Part shown: piece by piece, positions 23,367 through 33,360 of the stretch | How positions within the stretch are numbered: the first letter of the stretch is position 1 | Layout: each line of letters starts with the position of its first letter | Assembly (NCBI GenBank): GCA_003439945.1 | Contig: QVRM01002482.1 | Coordinates: 1 to 64,000, forward strand | Length of the DNA: 64,000 nucleotides | From: Dermanyssus gallinae | Taxonomy: Eukaryota > Arthropoda > Arachnida > Mesostigmata > Dermanyssidae | Direction: 5' to 3' | Made by a program: the position numbers and the translations under genes | Notes under the pieces: generated by a model | The model's input: the letters and a program-made list of their open reading frames with translations, nothing else | Told to the model about the DNA's origin: nothing | Databases searched by the model: none

Positions 23367-23847
23367 TGACTAGGAGAACAGTGCTACCCTGCTCTACTTT
23401 CAGATACTACATCAAAAGCCTTACAAAAGCAAACGACCCACACTGAAAGCGGTCGTGGGGCAGCCGTTAGCTCCTGGCAACATATTTCAGCAAACAGTTG
23501 CGCCAATCGAGGTGTACAACTGTTTGCTGGAATAGACTCGCCATGTCTCAGCAGACGCTGGGCGAAGTTTTCCACATGTATACGAGGGCGGATCGGCAAA
23601 TTTTGGTACCTGAAATTTCACCGCTAGAAACCCCCGAGATATTCGGATCGTGTTTTGCGCCACTGGGTGGCGGCTGCTAGTTTTTAAGTTTAGTTTAAAT
23701 AACGTGAAGAAATCGAGGTTTAGCAATCCGAATGAAGTCGAAAACGGCGGAGCCACAAATTTGCAATAAGTTCTGTTTTAAAAACCAAATCATATTTTTC
23801 ATTTACATTTTTTTTTACATTTAACATTTTTTTTTTACATTTTTACG

Positions 23848-24280
23848 TGTACAAGATCTATGCCGACGACCTAAAGATATACGTTGAAGTCCAAGACGAC
23901 AAAGACAAGGCCGAGTTATAGAAGGCAATTGATTCCGTGCTACTATGGGCCCACTTTAACAGAATGGAAACATTCACTTCTAAATGTGCCGTGCTGAAAA
24001 CAGTCAAGGACGACACTGCATATTTTATGAACGGCTATAGTATATCTGCGATGTCAACGTACAAGACACTGGGTGTTACATTTGATTATCAAATGAAGTA
24101 TACATCTCATATCGCCGAAGTTGTAAAATCTGCGTCTCGTCTGTGCAATGTCATTCTTAGAGCTTTTATCGGGCATGACCTAGCGATGTACAGAAAACTG
24201 TCCAATACGCTTGTTGTACGTAAGTGGTACATACTGTTTACACGTGTGGGCACCTTTTTTATAGAAAATATGTAAACAGC
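23848..24280 (+). pseudogene. CR1/Jockey-like LINE RT fragment
   Basis: The plus strand begins YKIYADDLKIYVEVQDD (RT motif C), then shows a TAG stop after KAEL. An open stretch follows with FTSKCAVLKTVK, TYKTLGVTFD (the 'YKxLGV' box) and SASRLCNVILRAFIGHDLAM...LVVRKW, the usual thumb region after the palm. Motif A and B segments are missing, so the copy starts at the catalytic box. The family resembles the fragment at 15830-16450. A/T-rich 'ttttttacattt' repeats precede it. Confidence 0.8.
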
Positions 24281-24559
24281 TAATCCGGAGTAATAACTTT
24301 AGTTCCTTTTTACAGTACGTTCAAATAATCTTCGTAGTGGTGTGTCAATTACTCCACCGGAAGTTGCTAATGTCGAAGTGGTGAATAACGCGTTCGCATG
24401 GAGAGTTTCGCGACGCGCCCATGAGTGTAAAGACTACAATATGATTTCAACACTCTTTTTCATTAAAGGAGACTTTGTATTGTATGTTTTTAAATGGTAA
24501 ATATGTCACTAACTGCCTATCGAGCAATGTGCCAAATCATATGTGCACGTGTGTTGCCG

Positions 24560-24790
24560 TCGATTTTGCGAGTCATAGGCATATGGCTGCGACATCGAGA
24601 CCAGAATGAAATCCTACACAAAGCATATACTAGAGGCATATATATTGCCGCAATATCCCTATTTGGAATGCCTGACCCCGTGCGGCTTTTTCCTTTTCCC
24701 ACGCATAAAAACATTAAAGGGGCAACGTTTTGAGACTATATGGGAAAAACATTTGAAGGGCGCGGTATCTTGGTCGGACTGTTTCATTAG
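24560..24790 (+). pseudogene. Mariner-type transposase C-terminal fragment
   Basis: The plus-strand frame from 24606 reads LTPCGFFLFPRIKTLKGQRF and then ETIWEK. This matches the end of DD34D mariner transposases ('SPDLAPCDFFLFPKLK..LKGRRFxTxEE'). The third catalytic aspartate (APCD) is Gly, so the fragment is inactive. An upstream WLRHRDQN in another frame may be the decayed 'HHDNA' box. No terminal repeats were found. The mariner at 52.2-53.3 kb has the YHLF-type spelling instead, so the two are different lineages. Confidence 0.65.
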
Positions 24791-24926
24791 CTGGTAGACT
24801 GCGTGACATGAGATACACAAAGCTCGCATTGACACACAAAGCGCTTGATTTGTCGATTATCGAAACACTTCCCAAGCTGGCTGAAGTTGGCCTGGATGTG
24901 GTGATTCCGTACCACTTGTCCTGACC

Positions 24927-24978
24927 ATGACATCAACCGGATCCATTAGCATTAGCTAATTGATCCGGTTGATGTCAT
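24927..24978. repeat. 52-bp near-perfect hairpin
   Basis: Arms 24927-24943 and 24962-24978 are exact 17-bp complements (core tgacatcaaccggatc). After one mismatched pair, six more inner pairs (attagc/gctaat) close a 4-nt loop. It lies between the mariner fragment and the RLE element. A foldback element or replication slippage product is possible. Confidence 0.9.
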
Positions 24979-25097
24979 TAGCAACCTCAGTGCTGATAAA
25001 ACGGGCATTTTTTGGAAATTACCTGCTTCCCCGTAGATATAGATAAATGCCACCCATGCTGCTTTGCCCATATATTTTTTGTTTGTTTTATTAAACG

Positions 25098-25182
25098 ACT
25101 TTTTATGTTAGCACTTTGGAGTGAACAATTGTCTCCGCGTTAACGTGTGGTCACGGGTTCTCTAACCCGGGATTAGCCCAGT
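25098..25182 (-). other. 3'UTR of RLE element
   Basis: Non-coding stretch directly after the ORF2 stop. The distal 71 bp (25098-25168) recur at 19442-19512, which identifies this as the element's 3' end. An AT-rich tail (ttaataaaacaaac on the minus strand) follows to the left. No (TTA)n tail is seen here. Confidence 0.75.
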
Positions 25183-27508
25183 TCAACAATGTGCCCGAAC
25201 AGATGCTGCGTTGCCTCGTTGGATGTCAAGCGACAGCCTCTGACGCAAAAATTCCGATGCTTTTGAGTCTCCCGTGGAGAGGTTAAGGCTTCTACCCACG
25301 CGCTGAATCAACTTCAATGTAAGCGGGCCTAGTATTCCTATTGTTTCAAACGCCAACGGACAAAATTGGTGCGGATAACTAACGCCAGAGTATTTTCTAC
25401 ATTTGTTAGCCTCTGCTAACCTAGCCGCATGACCTGCCTGGTCCGCACCTGCACCGACCATCTAAGGGACTAATGAGTCGGTTACAGTTGCGTCCCAAAC
25501 AAGCATGCGACCACGCTCAAAGGGGGTTAGAGTAAGACCATCAGGCCATTTTCCGTCATCTCGGGATAGACCCGGAGGTTCTAGTACGCACGGAAACCCA
25601 GAGGTTCTAGTACGCACGGAAACCCAGCAGATCTTAGTGCTCGACTGAAAGCGTCATTTAATGCCGAATGGTGTGCTCTTCGGCCTGTACTTAAGGCGTA
25701 TGATAAGCCATGATGCGCCAAAGCGTCTACAAGGCAACCACAACGACATCGGTGAGGGACAACTAGATCGACACCAAGCCGCAATCATGTGCTGATGCGC
25801 GTCGTCTCATCATCCAAAAGCGTCCCTATTCGTGGACAGGGTAGGGCATGTAACCAGGCTTCAGCCCCTTGACTACTAACGGCTCGAAGGCTGGCTTTGT
25901 CAGCCACGGTGGGGGCTCCATCGATCAGGCACGTTTATCGCTTTTCTTGCAGAGGGTCTGTCAAACTGCTCTGTTTAGTTCTTTCATCGGGAGGGGAGTC
26001 AAACAAGGACAACAATCTGTCGGTCAGCTTTTGTAGTTCAGCGTTATAAGCTTCCCACCCACCCTTATCCAATAAAGCCCTAACCCTCTCCGAAGCCTGA
26101 GTCAATGATGACACGATCGCGAGTCCAGCCATCATGACCGCGTCCGGCATATCTAAGCCGCCTAGAGAGATCGCAAGCGTTACCTGGTCCCTTGCCACAG
26201 CAGTAAGCTGAAGATTTAGTATCTCCTCTAAAATGTCTAAGCTAAGATCATTAAAAGGCTGTAAAAGTTCAAGCGATGAGGATAAATTGCAACCTCTAAC
26301 TAGGTGTATTAACTTCGTGGCTGAAAAGCAAGATCTAAGGAGAAACAGACCGCAGTGGGCCTCCAATTGGGAAAGTCTGCTTGGGCGAAGTTCAGTTTGT
26401 CTTTCCGGGCGGCTGGTGCTTTTGGTATCCCATCCGGCAGCAAGGGCACACCTAGCAGCTCCAGGTCAGCCTAGTCAACAACGCGACAGCCAGGGAGTTG
26501 GCTAAAGAGGTCCGTTAAATCTAATGGTTTAATTCCGTTTTGATCCGTAACATAAACTTCACATTTGCCCGGGTTCAGAGTCAGGCCACTAATCACACCA
26601 AAGTCAATGACTTTTCGAATATCGTCTAGTACTGTCTGGAGGTCTCCGCCTAGAACGCCGCCATCCAAGTACCAGGCATTAAGGAGGGATCGCAGTGAAT
26701 CCACCATATCCTTGATACACAGACAGAAACGTGGAGGACCTAGGGGATTGCCCTGCTGAAGACCTGTTTGCGATAGCATCGTGTTATAGGGCATGACCAG
26801 ATGTGATGACTGACCGTAAGCCAGATTCGTCTGGTGAAACAGTAAGGGAACCCACGACTTGACGGATTGGAGTAGGTGGTCTCTCCGAACGCTATTAAAA
26901 GCGTTTCGGAAATCGAGTTTTACCATCACCGTCGGTACTTTGCGCGATTGCAGAAATGTACGGGCACAGTGTACTGCTATCTCTGTACCGCCAGGGGTAG
27001 CGAATCCTAGCTGGTGATCGCCTGCTAAAACAGCATCCTTATTATCTTGACAGCTGATTTTGGCTGCTAATCGGCGAACGACCGAGGAACAGGCGATAGG
27101 GCGAAATGATCCATCTTTTTTCTTTAGTGCAAACATCCGTGCTCCAAAGATAAGTGGTATAGAACAGGATGGGGGGCACATCAACTACTTTGGCAATGGC
27201 CTCAGCTAATCGCTCGGCCGTGCCGCCCAGTGCACCAGACAGTAGGTTTTGAAGTAGACGGGGTCTCATAAAATCCAGGCCGGCAGCTGAACTCCGAGTG
27301 AAGGTCTTCATGGCGTTCAGTATCTCGTCGCGCGAGGTTATACGCGCCGAGAGTTGGCGGCGTCAGCGTGCCTGGCTGATATGTGTCTGGCAAGACCCCT
27401 TTTCGTGAAGACACCTTTGCAAACCGGGCATATAGCCCTGTTGGAAGTATCCAAGAATGGAGATGTTTGTGTGGCCTCAGTTCCGCTTGGGTTATTATTA
27501 TCTGACAT
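25183..27508 (-). pseudogene. RLE retrotransposon ORF2: C2H2 finger, RT, CCHC, RLE (broken)
   Basis: This ORF2 is nearly complete in domains. The ATG at 27508 starts MSDNNNPSGTEATQTS. A C2H2 finger CPVCKGVFTKRGLARH...H follows near 27385-27425. A TAA at 27338-27340 and a deletion lie between the finger and the RT. RT pieces are FTRSSAAGLDFMRPRLLQNL, FALKKKDGSFRPIACSSVVR, VKLDFRNAFNSVRRD (motif A), TGLQQGNPLGP (motif B) and WYLDGGVLGG (motif C, second Asp replaced by Gly). The connector at 26366-25935 is followed by a decayed knuckle, [20 protein letters not shown], then the RLE site KWPDGLTL...LVWDATV...EANKCRKY with an internal TAG near 25459. The end is FLRQRLSLDIQRGNAAS. A 26-bp tandem duplication (25575-25626) adds a frameshift. 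It is related to RLE-A copy B but distinct. Confidence 0.85.
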
Positions 27509-27638
27509 TATGATGTAAAAGTTTTAAGCTTCTCTGCAAGTGAAAGGAGAGCCAATAAAGGTTTCAGAGCTTCCGCGATTGTTCTCAAAGTTGATGCCAG
27601 ATCAGGGCTGACACCCTCTAACATCCGAGCGACGTCTG

Positions 27639-28784
27639 TTAAGGCGCCCCCAACCAGACGTCTTCCACGACAGCAGCTGTGGCATCAGGTCCCTTGGTGA
27701 TCGATGCAGACGGATGCGATGCCTTAACTTGTTGTAGAACCCTCGCCTCCATGATGATTCTGTTCCGCTCGCGGAAGTAGGCCACACGCGGACAGGAAGG
27801 CGACCCGGCCACGTGGGGGCCACTACAGTTAACACACCTCGACTGTTTCGTGCAAGTTGAAGCGAGGTGAATTCCACCTCCGCATTTTTCGCAGACCTTG
27901 CAATAGGTGCACCGGTCCGCTAGATGTCCCACTCGTTGACAATTGTAGCATAATTTCGGTTGATAGGGTTCACGAACGACGGAGTAGGTTTTGTATCCCA
28001 GGAAGACAGACACCGACGGTTGACGGTCAAATTTCAAGATCACCTTGCTAAGTGGGGTCTTGCCAGTGTGACCTGTCCGGAAGAAACGTCGAACGTGCAC
28101 CACACCATAATCTGCTAGTTCTTGGCATATCTCGACGTCTGTGAACGCAACATCGACGCCTTGAATTCTCGCCTTGAATGACGTTAGAGCTGGACCGGTT
28201 ACCGTGACGGGTATCGATCCTATTGCAGAAAACTGCGTCAGTTTTTTAGCCGCGTCCTCTGTGTTGACCCATACAGAAATGGCGGCCTTACTGCTTGATA
28301 TCTTGCAGTCAGGGCAATTCGAATGAATAGCCTTACATAACTGAAGTAATGTGCCGTCAGCAAACACGTTAGAAGCTGGATCCTCAGTGGTCTTTCTGCG
28401 TATGACTACTTTAAAGGCGTTAAATTGACCGCTAGACGCCTCCGTTCTCAGCTTATCCAACTGACGTTGCTCGCGAGATTTAACATTCTGCTCACGCTCG
28501 GACACCACCAGCGTAAACGATTCGTCATGTTCATCGTACTCAACAGAGGAACCCTTCCTTCGCTTACACTCTGGTTGTATACCTCCGTCTAAGATTTCCG
28601 AAGTTCTGGCACCTCTAGTTGGTTCAACTTGTAATACAGCAGGCAATGCGCTGCAGGCCCTCTTCTCAGCGGGCTTCGAGACATCAGCTCCTACGGCGAC
28701 TGGTGTTTCTTTGACTATTGCGCTCCTGAGTTTGGAGATATCCAAACTACTAGGCGGCTTATTGCCACTGGACTCGGCCGGCAT
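27639..28784 (-). CDS. Retrotransposon ORF1 with three CCHC-type knuckles
   Basis: This open frame of about 380 codons starts at the ATG at 28784 (MPAESSGNKPP). The frame stays open further upstream to 28844. The N-terminal third is polar and low-complexity. The middle (GVVHVRRFFRTGHTGKTPLS, KVILKF) resembles the RRM-like region of LINE ORF1 proteins. The C-terminus has zinc knuckles: CYNCQRVGHLADRC, CEKCGGGIHLASTC and CVNCSGPHVAGSPSC, then YFRERNRIIMEA. Such proteins bind element RNA as gag-like chaperones. It stops about 130 bp before the ORF2 ATG on the same strand. Two-ORF organisation of one element is the simplest reading. A knuckle-type ORF1 is more usual in APE-type LINEs, so a chimera or adjacent insertion is possible. 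Confidence 0.85.
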   Translation of the reverse strand: MPAESSGNKPPSSLDISKLRSAIVKETPVAVGADVSKPAEKRACSALPAVLQVEPTRGARTSEILDGGIQPECKRRKGSSVEYDEHDESFTLVVSEREQNVKSREQRQLDKLRTEASSGQFNAFKVVIRRKTTEDPASNVFADGTLLQLCKAIHSNCPDCKISSSKAAISVWVNTEDAAKKLTQFSAIGSIPVTVTGPALTSFKARIQGVDVAFTDVEICQELADYGVVHVRRFFRTGHTGKTPLSKVILKFDRQPSVSVFLGYKTYSVVREPYQPKLCYNCQRVGHLADRCTYCKVCEKCGGGIHLASTCTKQSRCVNCSGPHVAGSPSCPRVAYFRERNRIIMEARVLQQVKASHPSASITKGPDATAAVVEDVWLGAP

Positions 28785-28845
28785 CTTCCTAGATGTCCAA
28801 ATGCTTTGAAACAAATAGACGTACAAAAAACAAAAAAATGCCAAT

Positions 28846-28925
28846 CTTGGGAGTTAAACCGGGGTCCAACAACTGGCAATCGGAGACGCTACCACTCGGC
28901 TACGACAACTGCACGAACTGCTCTG
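28846..28925 (-). promoter_or_regulatory. tRNA-like sequence upstream of ORF1 (pol III boxes)
   Basis: The minus strand has TAGCCGAGTGG (box A match, forward 28892-28902). About 31 nt downstream it has GGTTTAACTCC (box B with two changes, forward 28850-28860). The fragment resembles a tRNA-Ser-like gene half. The arms do not pair as a full tRNA, so it is more likely a SINE head or a tRNA-derived promoter. It ends about 60 bp before the ORF1 ATG. Confidence 0.5.
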
Positions 28926-29269
28926 CTTCTAGGCCGTACCGACCCCCGGCCGCAAGTTAGGCACTAGCCGATGACGTTGGCAAATCGAACACGGTTCTCA
29001 GAGAGCCCAATAGGGATCGGAACCCTCTGAGAAGTAACCAGAGCACCTCCAGGCGTATTCTATGCACCGTTCGAACACTCTTTGTACAAAGTCTGGATGA
29101 TACAATTCTCACTACGAAGATTACAGTCAAGCCTCTTGTAGCAATCGATTATACGGGAGCCAACACGAAACACGACCGACCTCCACCGCGTCAAACGGAG
29201 AAAAAAAGTTGTTTGTTTATATTTGTTTACGTGCTGCAAACGTTATTTCTTTAGCGTGATGAACCCGAA

Positions 29270-29900
29270 GGCTAAATGGCGGGAAAACTCCAGCAGTTTG
29301 CCGCTGCAAGGTATAACGTCACTAACAGCCAGTCAACCTCTACGCCTGAATTTCATGCCTTTGGTCTTCTTGGTGCTTACTTTAAATTCCTTCAAAACAC
29401 GGAGCTTCTACACATACACTTATTCACTTCATCGTGTCTAGGTCACGATCTGTGACCGCGACATCATTTGCGAATATCACCTCCACGGCTTTTTGGAACT
29501 CCTGTTGGACGTGATTGATAAGTTTTGTCAAGTGCTTTGACACAGCCAATGAAGACTGCATACAGATAATCTCTGGATTGTGCAACACCTCGCTCGATAT
29601 CTCTCTGGAGCATTTGGATTGCATCAAGGACTCCTTGGACTCTCCTAATGCCGAATTGCTCCGGTGGAAGACCTTGTTTAGATATGTGCTTAGTCCGCTG
29701 TGCGACCATGTTGCTGGAAATTTTTTCCAACGCGCGCTCTGGCACTACTCTATGATAGTGATTTTTATCTTGTTTTTCATGAACACCTACCCTTGAAGAG
29801 AAGAGAATGCCTGGTGACATGCCAGACTCTAAGTGTTTTTATGATTTCGTTAAATAAATCACAAACAAATTACCAAGAGAAAGACAGTGACTGGATCCAG
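29270..29900 (-). pseudogene. LINE RT with internal deletion
   Basis: The minus strand gives VVPERALEKISSNMVAQR and GLPPEQFGIRRVQGVLDAI (RT fingers), then DYLYAVFIGCVKALDKTYQ (motif A, with Gly where the catalytic Asp of 'FIDFxKAFD' belongs). VIFANDVAVTDRDLDTM (motif C, FADD changed to FAND) follows almost at once. Further left comes LKEFKVSTKKTKGMKFRRRG and SDVIPCSGKLLEF ('KTK' thumb region). The motif B region is missing, and both catalytic boxes are damaged. A short piece of the same family (VIPCSGKQL) recurs at about 29990-30020. Confidence 0.8.
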
Positions 29901-30411
29901 TGTTCATGTAAGCGTGCTTTGAGCTCTTCCTCTTTAGGAAAGACCGTATGACATAATACATCTCCTCAAGCGGATGCTGTACTGAAACAGCACAACTGTT
30001 TGCCGCTACAAGGTATAACGGTCGCTGCAATAAGACTATAATTGCAGCGCCCCGATTGAATAAAATACCCGTTACGTGACTCTTTCTTAACTGTTCGTCA
30101 CTGAATTAGCGGTTTACCGCCCCATAAGGTCGCACATTATAAGCTGAGGGCTCTTGAAAACTCTCTAAAAACTGTGATAAATCGCGTCGTGATAAGTTTA
30201 AGATTGGATGCCGATCATCAACCATGGCAAAAATATCTAATTCAACCGGTGTTCACCAAAGCATTTATAAAACAGTGTACCCACTATAAATATTAAACGC
30301 ATGGGAATTGCTCAATTTAAATATACAAATATATATGAGAAATGTGTTATGCATAATATATAATAAAGATATAACCCCCAAAATAACAAACTATATGGAA
30401 GCCCTCAAATG

Positions 30412-30412
<1 letters not shown>

Positions 30413-30446
<34 letters not shown>
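30413..30446. repeat. (TA)n microsatellite
   Basis: About 34 bp of TA. Confidence 0.95.
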
Positions 30447-30448
<2 letters not shown>

Positions 30449-30550
30449 GCGTTTCATCATAATTTAGGGTATATTTACAATATTATGGTCGGATAATTCG
30501 TAAAACCGCTTACGATAGAACTGAAACGCCTAATGCACGTGTTCTTTTTA

Positions 30551-30583
<33 letters not shown>
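30551..30583. repeat. (AAT)n microsatellite
   Basis: Eleven AAT units, abutting possible retroelement-tail sequence on the right. Confidence 0.95.
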
Positions 30584-31199
30584 CAGAGCTAGCAACCGGC
30601 AGCTCCGAGTTTGGAACCCTCACCCACTAAAACCCGTCTTCCTCCGCACCCCCTCAAGGTTCGGAATTGTGTGGCACTACTTCGAGCCATGAGGAGGGAG
30701 TCTCTTACTTCGACCTGCTCATGGATCTCTCCTTGTTCCACGAACCAGTTGCATGTCGCCCCTTAGTAAACCTTTCCTCGGCCATTCCTCTCGATCTCCA
30801 ATTTGGGGTTTTCGACCTTGTTCCAAACGTGCTTTCTCCCTCATAAGAGTATGCAGATAAATTATTCCTTGGGACCAGGCAGTGGGGTCTCCATCATATG
30901 AGCCACAATGTCGGCGGTGTGGCGGCCGACATCGTCAGGCTGTCCTGACGCGCATTGGACGCATGTGTCTGCAGACCTGCAGACGCCTTCACAATCCTTA
31001 CCATGTGACCTAGCTCCAGTCTGCGCTCCTTCCCTGGTACATTTTGGTCTGGTGGCTGCCTAGTTAGTGGAGGAGACCATGCAACAACAAATAAGACATG
31101 AAACCAGTAAGGCACTAATAAAACCATGCTGGACCCGGGCCTTTTATAAGAATATCCTGGCCAATATCTTTTTTTTTAACGCTTTGTGCATTCATTAAT

Positions 31200-31480
31200 A
31201 CTGTCTCGAGCGAAGCCACACCGGGTTTGCAAACAGCAGTCACGTGTCAGTATATGCCCCTACGGGACCTATCCTAGCCAATATAACCTAGATCAGCTTA
31301 AAAGCAAAAAAACAGAGCAGAGAGATCTTAGAAGAGCTTGTTTCCCAGAGAGACCGCGCCGTATTCTTAGCGGCACAAGATAACTTCAGTGGGGGTTGGC
31401 CTAAAGCCTCAGCTCGGCACCGTGCTGGATTCCAACTCTTTCCGCATGATGTCAGCACAGTTAGTTGGTTCTTTTTTATC
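31200..31480 (+). pseudogene. RLE-A fragment, connector region
   Basis: The plus strand reads YPSQYNLDQLKSKKTEQRDL, then in another frame AVFLAAQDNFSGG, then in a third KPQLGTVLDSNSFRMMSAQL. In RLE-A copy B the same region reads RPTQHTLDSYRC...AVFLAARDTFSGG...PQLGTMLDNTSFRMVTAL, so this is the same family just upstream of the CCHC knuckle. Two frameshifts and loss of both ends make it a relic. It is the only RLE-A piece on the plus strand. Confidence 0.8.
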
Positions 31481-32228
31481 TCCATGTTTAAATATTGGTG
31501 TAATTATTGCATATTTCAATTATGCCGCGCATACCCCTTGTCTAAGACATTGGTTGAAGATAGCTGCCAAAATACTTGATATTTGGCAAGTAACATATTA
31601 CCTACATAATTGACAAGTTATGTATTGCTTAATAAACTTGCCGGAAATAAGCGCCTGACAGCCTCCCATGTTTGCTTTAGGCATACTTGAATTTTGTATA
31701 ATTATCTCGGGGTGATTTCATTACATTTGGTGAAATTAAATAAAATCATTTCATTGAATGTAAACTTCTCAGCGGGAACATCTTGTCGTTCGTCTTCGCA
31801 AGCGAACATCTTTCGTCTTCTGCAAGCGAATTACAACAATTGTCTGCTATTCTGCTAAGATTTCTCGGTGGTTTTTGCTGCTGCTGCTACCATTGCCCTG
31901 CTGTGTTGTACTTCCGTGCGAAAACCACACAGCAGAAAAGTGGCTGACCGTTGGTAAGTCTCTATTTCTTTCTTTCGGCAAGCAGCAATGGCAGCGATCG
32001 GTGGAGGTCGTCCTGGTGTTGGTGGTGATACTTGTCGTCGAATTGCGGCCTGCCCTTTGCTACAGCTGCTGCCGCCAGGTGGCGTTGATAGGCACCACCG
32101 CCATCCGGAGGTGGACGAGAGACGACGGCGGCTCCCCAGTTAGGCTAGATGGCCGCAACCACGGGACGACGGTCTCGAGGGGCGAGGTGGGGTAAATGGA
32201 AGAAGAACGAACGTTCTTTGGGGGATCT

Positions 32229-32251
32229 GCTGCTGCTGCTGCTGCTGCTGC
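32229..32251. repeat. (CTG)n
   Basis: Seven to eight CTG units, close to the (TA)n that follows. Confidence 0.9.
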
Positions 32252-32294
32252 CGCGGACTGATTGACCGGTAAAGGAAGCGACTGACAGTGAAGG

Positions 32295-32295
<1 letters not shown>

Positions 32296-32339
<44 letters not shown>
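32296..32339. repeat. (TA)n microsatellite
   Basis: About 44 bp of TA. Confidence 0.95.
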
Positions 32340-32342
<3 letters not shown>

Positions 32343-33062
32343 TTGGTCCAATTTACCGCAGCAAAGCGGATTTCCCCTTCCCCCGAGCTTGTCCGCCCGC
32401 TTTCTCGCTGGAGGGTCGGGACGATAGAGAGAGAGAGAGAGGCGACGCCAACGACGGGCGCTGGCGAACCATCGAAACGGCAAACGACGACGACGCTCGA
32501 AGAGGTAGCAGATGTCGCTAAATTGCTTGCTGGGGCGCGCTGGGGGTGGCCGCGGCGGGGGTGGACGTGGGTGCGTTGGCAGAATGGCAATCGACAACGA
32601 CCGCGGCTCAGAGGCCGTGCCACGATCTCGCAGCAGCAGCAGCAGCAGCTAGCAGAGCCAGGCAGCAAACAGCTTTTGAACACAAAAGTGAAAACAACGC
32701 GGCAAAGCGGCTCGCAGACCAATCCGCCAGCCACTACCACGGACGGGGCCCGTTGTCCCCATCATCAAGCAGCAGAAGCAAGCAAGAATCGAAGCCATCA
32801 CGACCGATCAAGCCGGAAGCGACAACAATGTTGGCAAGCGAAAGGCAGCTTCCAGCCGCGTTTCCAGTTGTCCATTCTGGCCGCAAATGGCGGCGACAGT
32901 ATTGTTGTCTTTTGCCGTCTGCCGCCTGCGTGTGGCCTGCCTGTCAGTCAGCCTACCTGCCTACGTGGGGGGGGGAGAGGGGACAGTTACGATGCAACAT
33001 CTACAACAGGAGACAATTTGACGGACATAAACTACACGCTTGCTGTCCTAAACGCTACGTAG
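32343..33062 (+). other. Long open frame in GC-rich island, coding doubtful
   Basis: A 239-codon plus-strand frame rich in Arg, Ser, Thr and Gln, with a QQQQQQ stretch from CAG repeats. A second long frame (32060-32740) lies opposite and a third (32546-33067) overlaps in another phase. Mutual openness on several frames is what GC-rich, stop-poor DNA gives. No domain, signal peptide or hydrophobic segment is convincing. It could be a 5' exon or CpG-rich flank of a host gene. Confidence 0.15.
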
Positions 33063-33109
33063 GCTAACAACGTTGCAAGCGTAGCGCTTTTCGTACGCTT
33101 AGCATGTGA

Positions 33110-33360
33110 ATGCAGCGTGTTTACTGCTGTTGTTGCTGCAGCTGTTGTTGTGGCTGTTGCAGTTATGGGTGTTGTCGTCACTGCCACTGCTGTTGTTTCT
33201 TGTTGTTGTCAACATTGTTGTTGTTGTCGTCGTCGTTGTTGTTGTAAGCATTGTTGTTGTTGATGTTGTTGTTGCTGTTATTGTTGTTGTTGTTATTGTT
33301 GTTGTTATTGTGTTGTTGTTATTGTTGTGGTTGTTGCCAGTGTTGTTGTTGATGTTATTT
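33110..33360. repeat. TTG-rich trinucleotide tract
   Basis: Interrupted (GTT)n. It ends in two 30-bp tandem units (33354-33383 and 33384-33413) built on 'gttatttagttg.ccat'. The VVVVV frame is an artefact. Confidence 0.9.

Larger units (their letters stand above)
19564..23847. other. No gene recognised; GC-rich island and microsatellites
   Basis: A GC-rich island with CTG/GTT/GCT trinucleotide tracts spans roughly 20470-21630. It has long overlapping open frames on both strands and no domain I recognise. It could be an untranslated or regulatory region of a host gene, but no splice structure is convincing. Microsatellites lie at 21653-21689 (TA), 22541-22586 (TA, then GT) and 23011-23047 (CTAT). 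A 12-bp hairpin lies at 23337-23366. Confidence 0.5.
29901..31199. other. No gene recognised; two microsatellites
   Basis: Contains a stray 3' snippet of the preceding LINE near 30000, (TA)n at 30413-30446 and (AAT)n at 30551-30583. From about 30590 to 30870 non-repetitive sequence ends directly on the (AAT)n. On the minus strand this looks like an unidentified retroelement tail ending in (ATT)n. Confidence 0.5.

Noticed and set aside
32060..32740. 226-codon minus frame in the GC-rich island
   Set aside because: Contains an IYIYIY run from (TA)n and a poly-Ala run from CTG repeats, lies opposite an equally long frame, and has no domain.
33110..33360. CRISPR-like or minisatellite array
   Set aside because: It is an interrupted trinucleotide run with no repeat-spacer structure, and the genome is eukaryotic.
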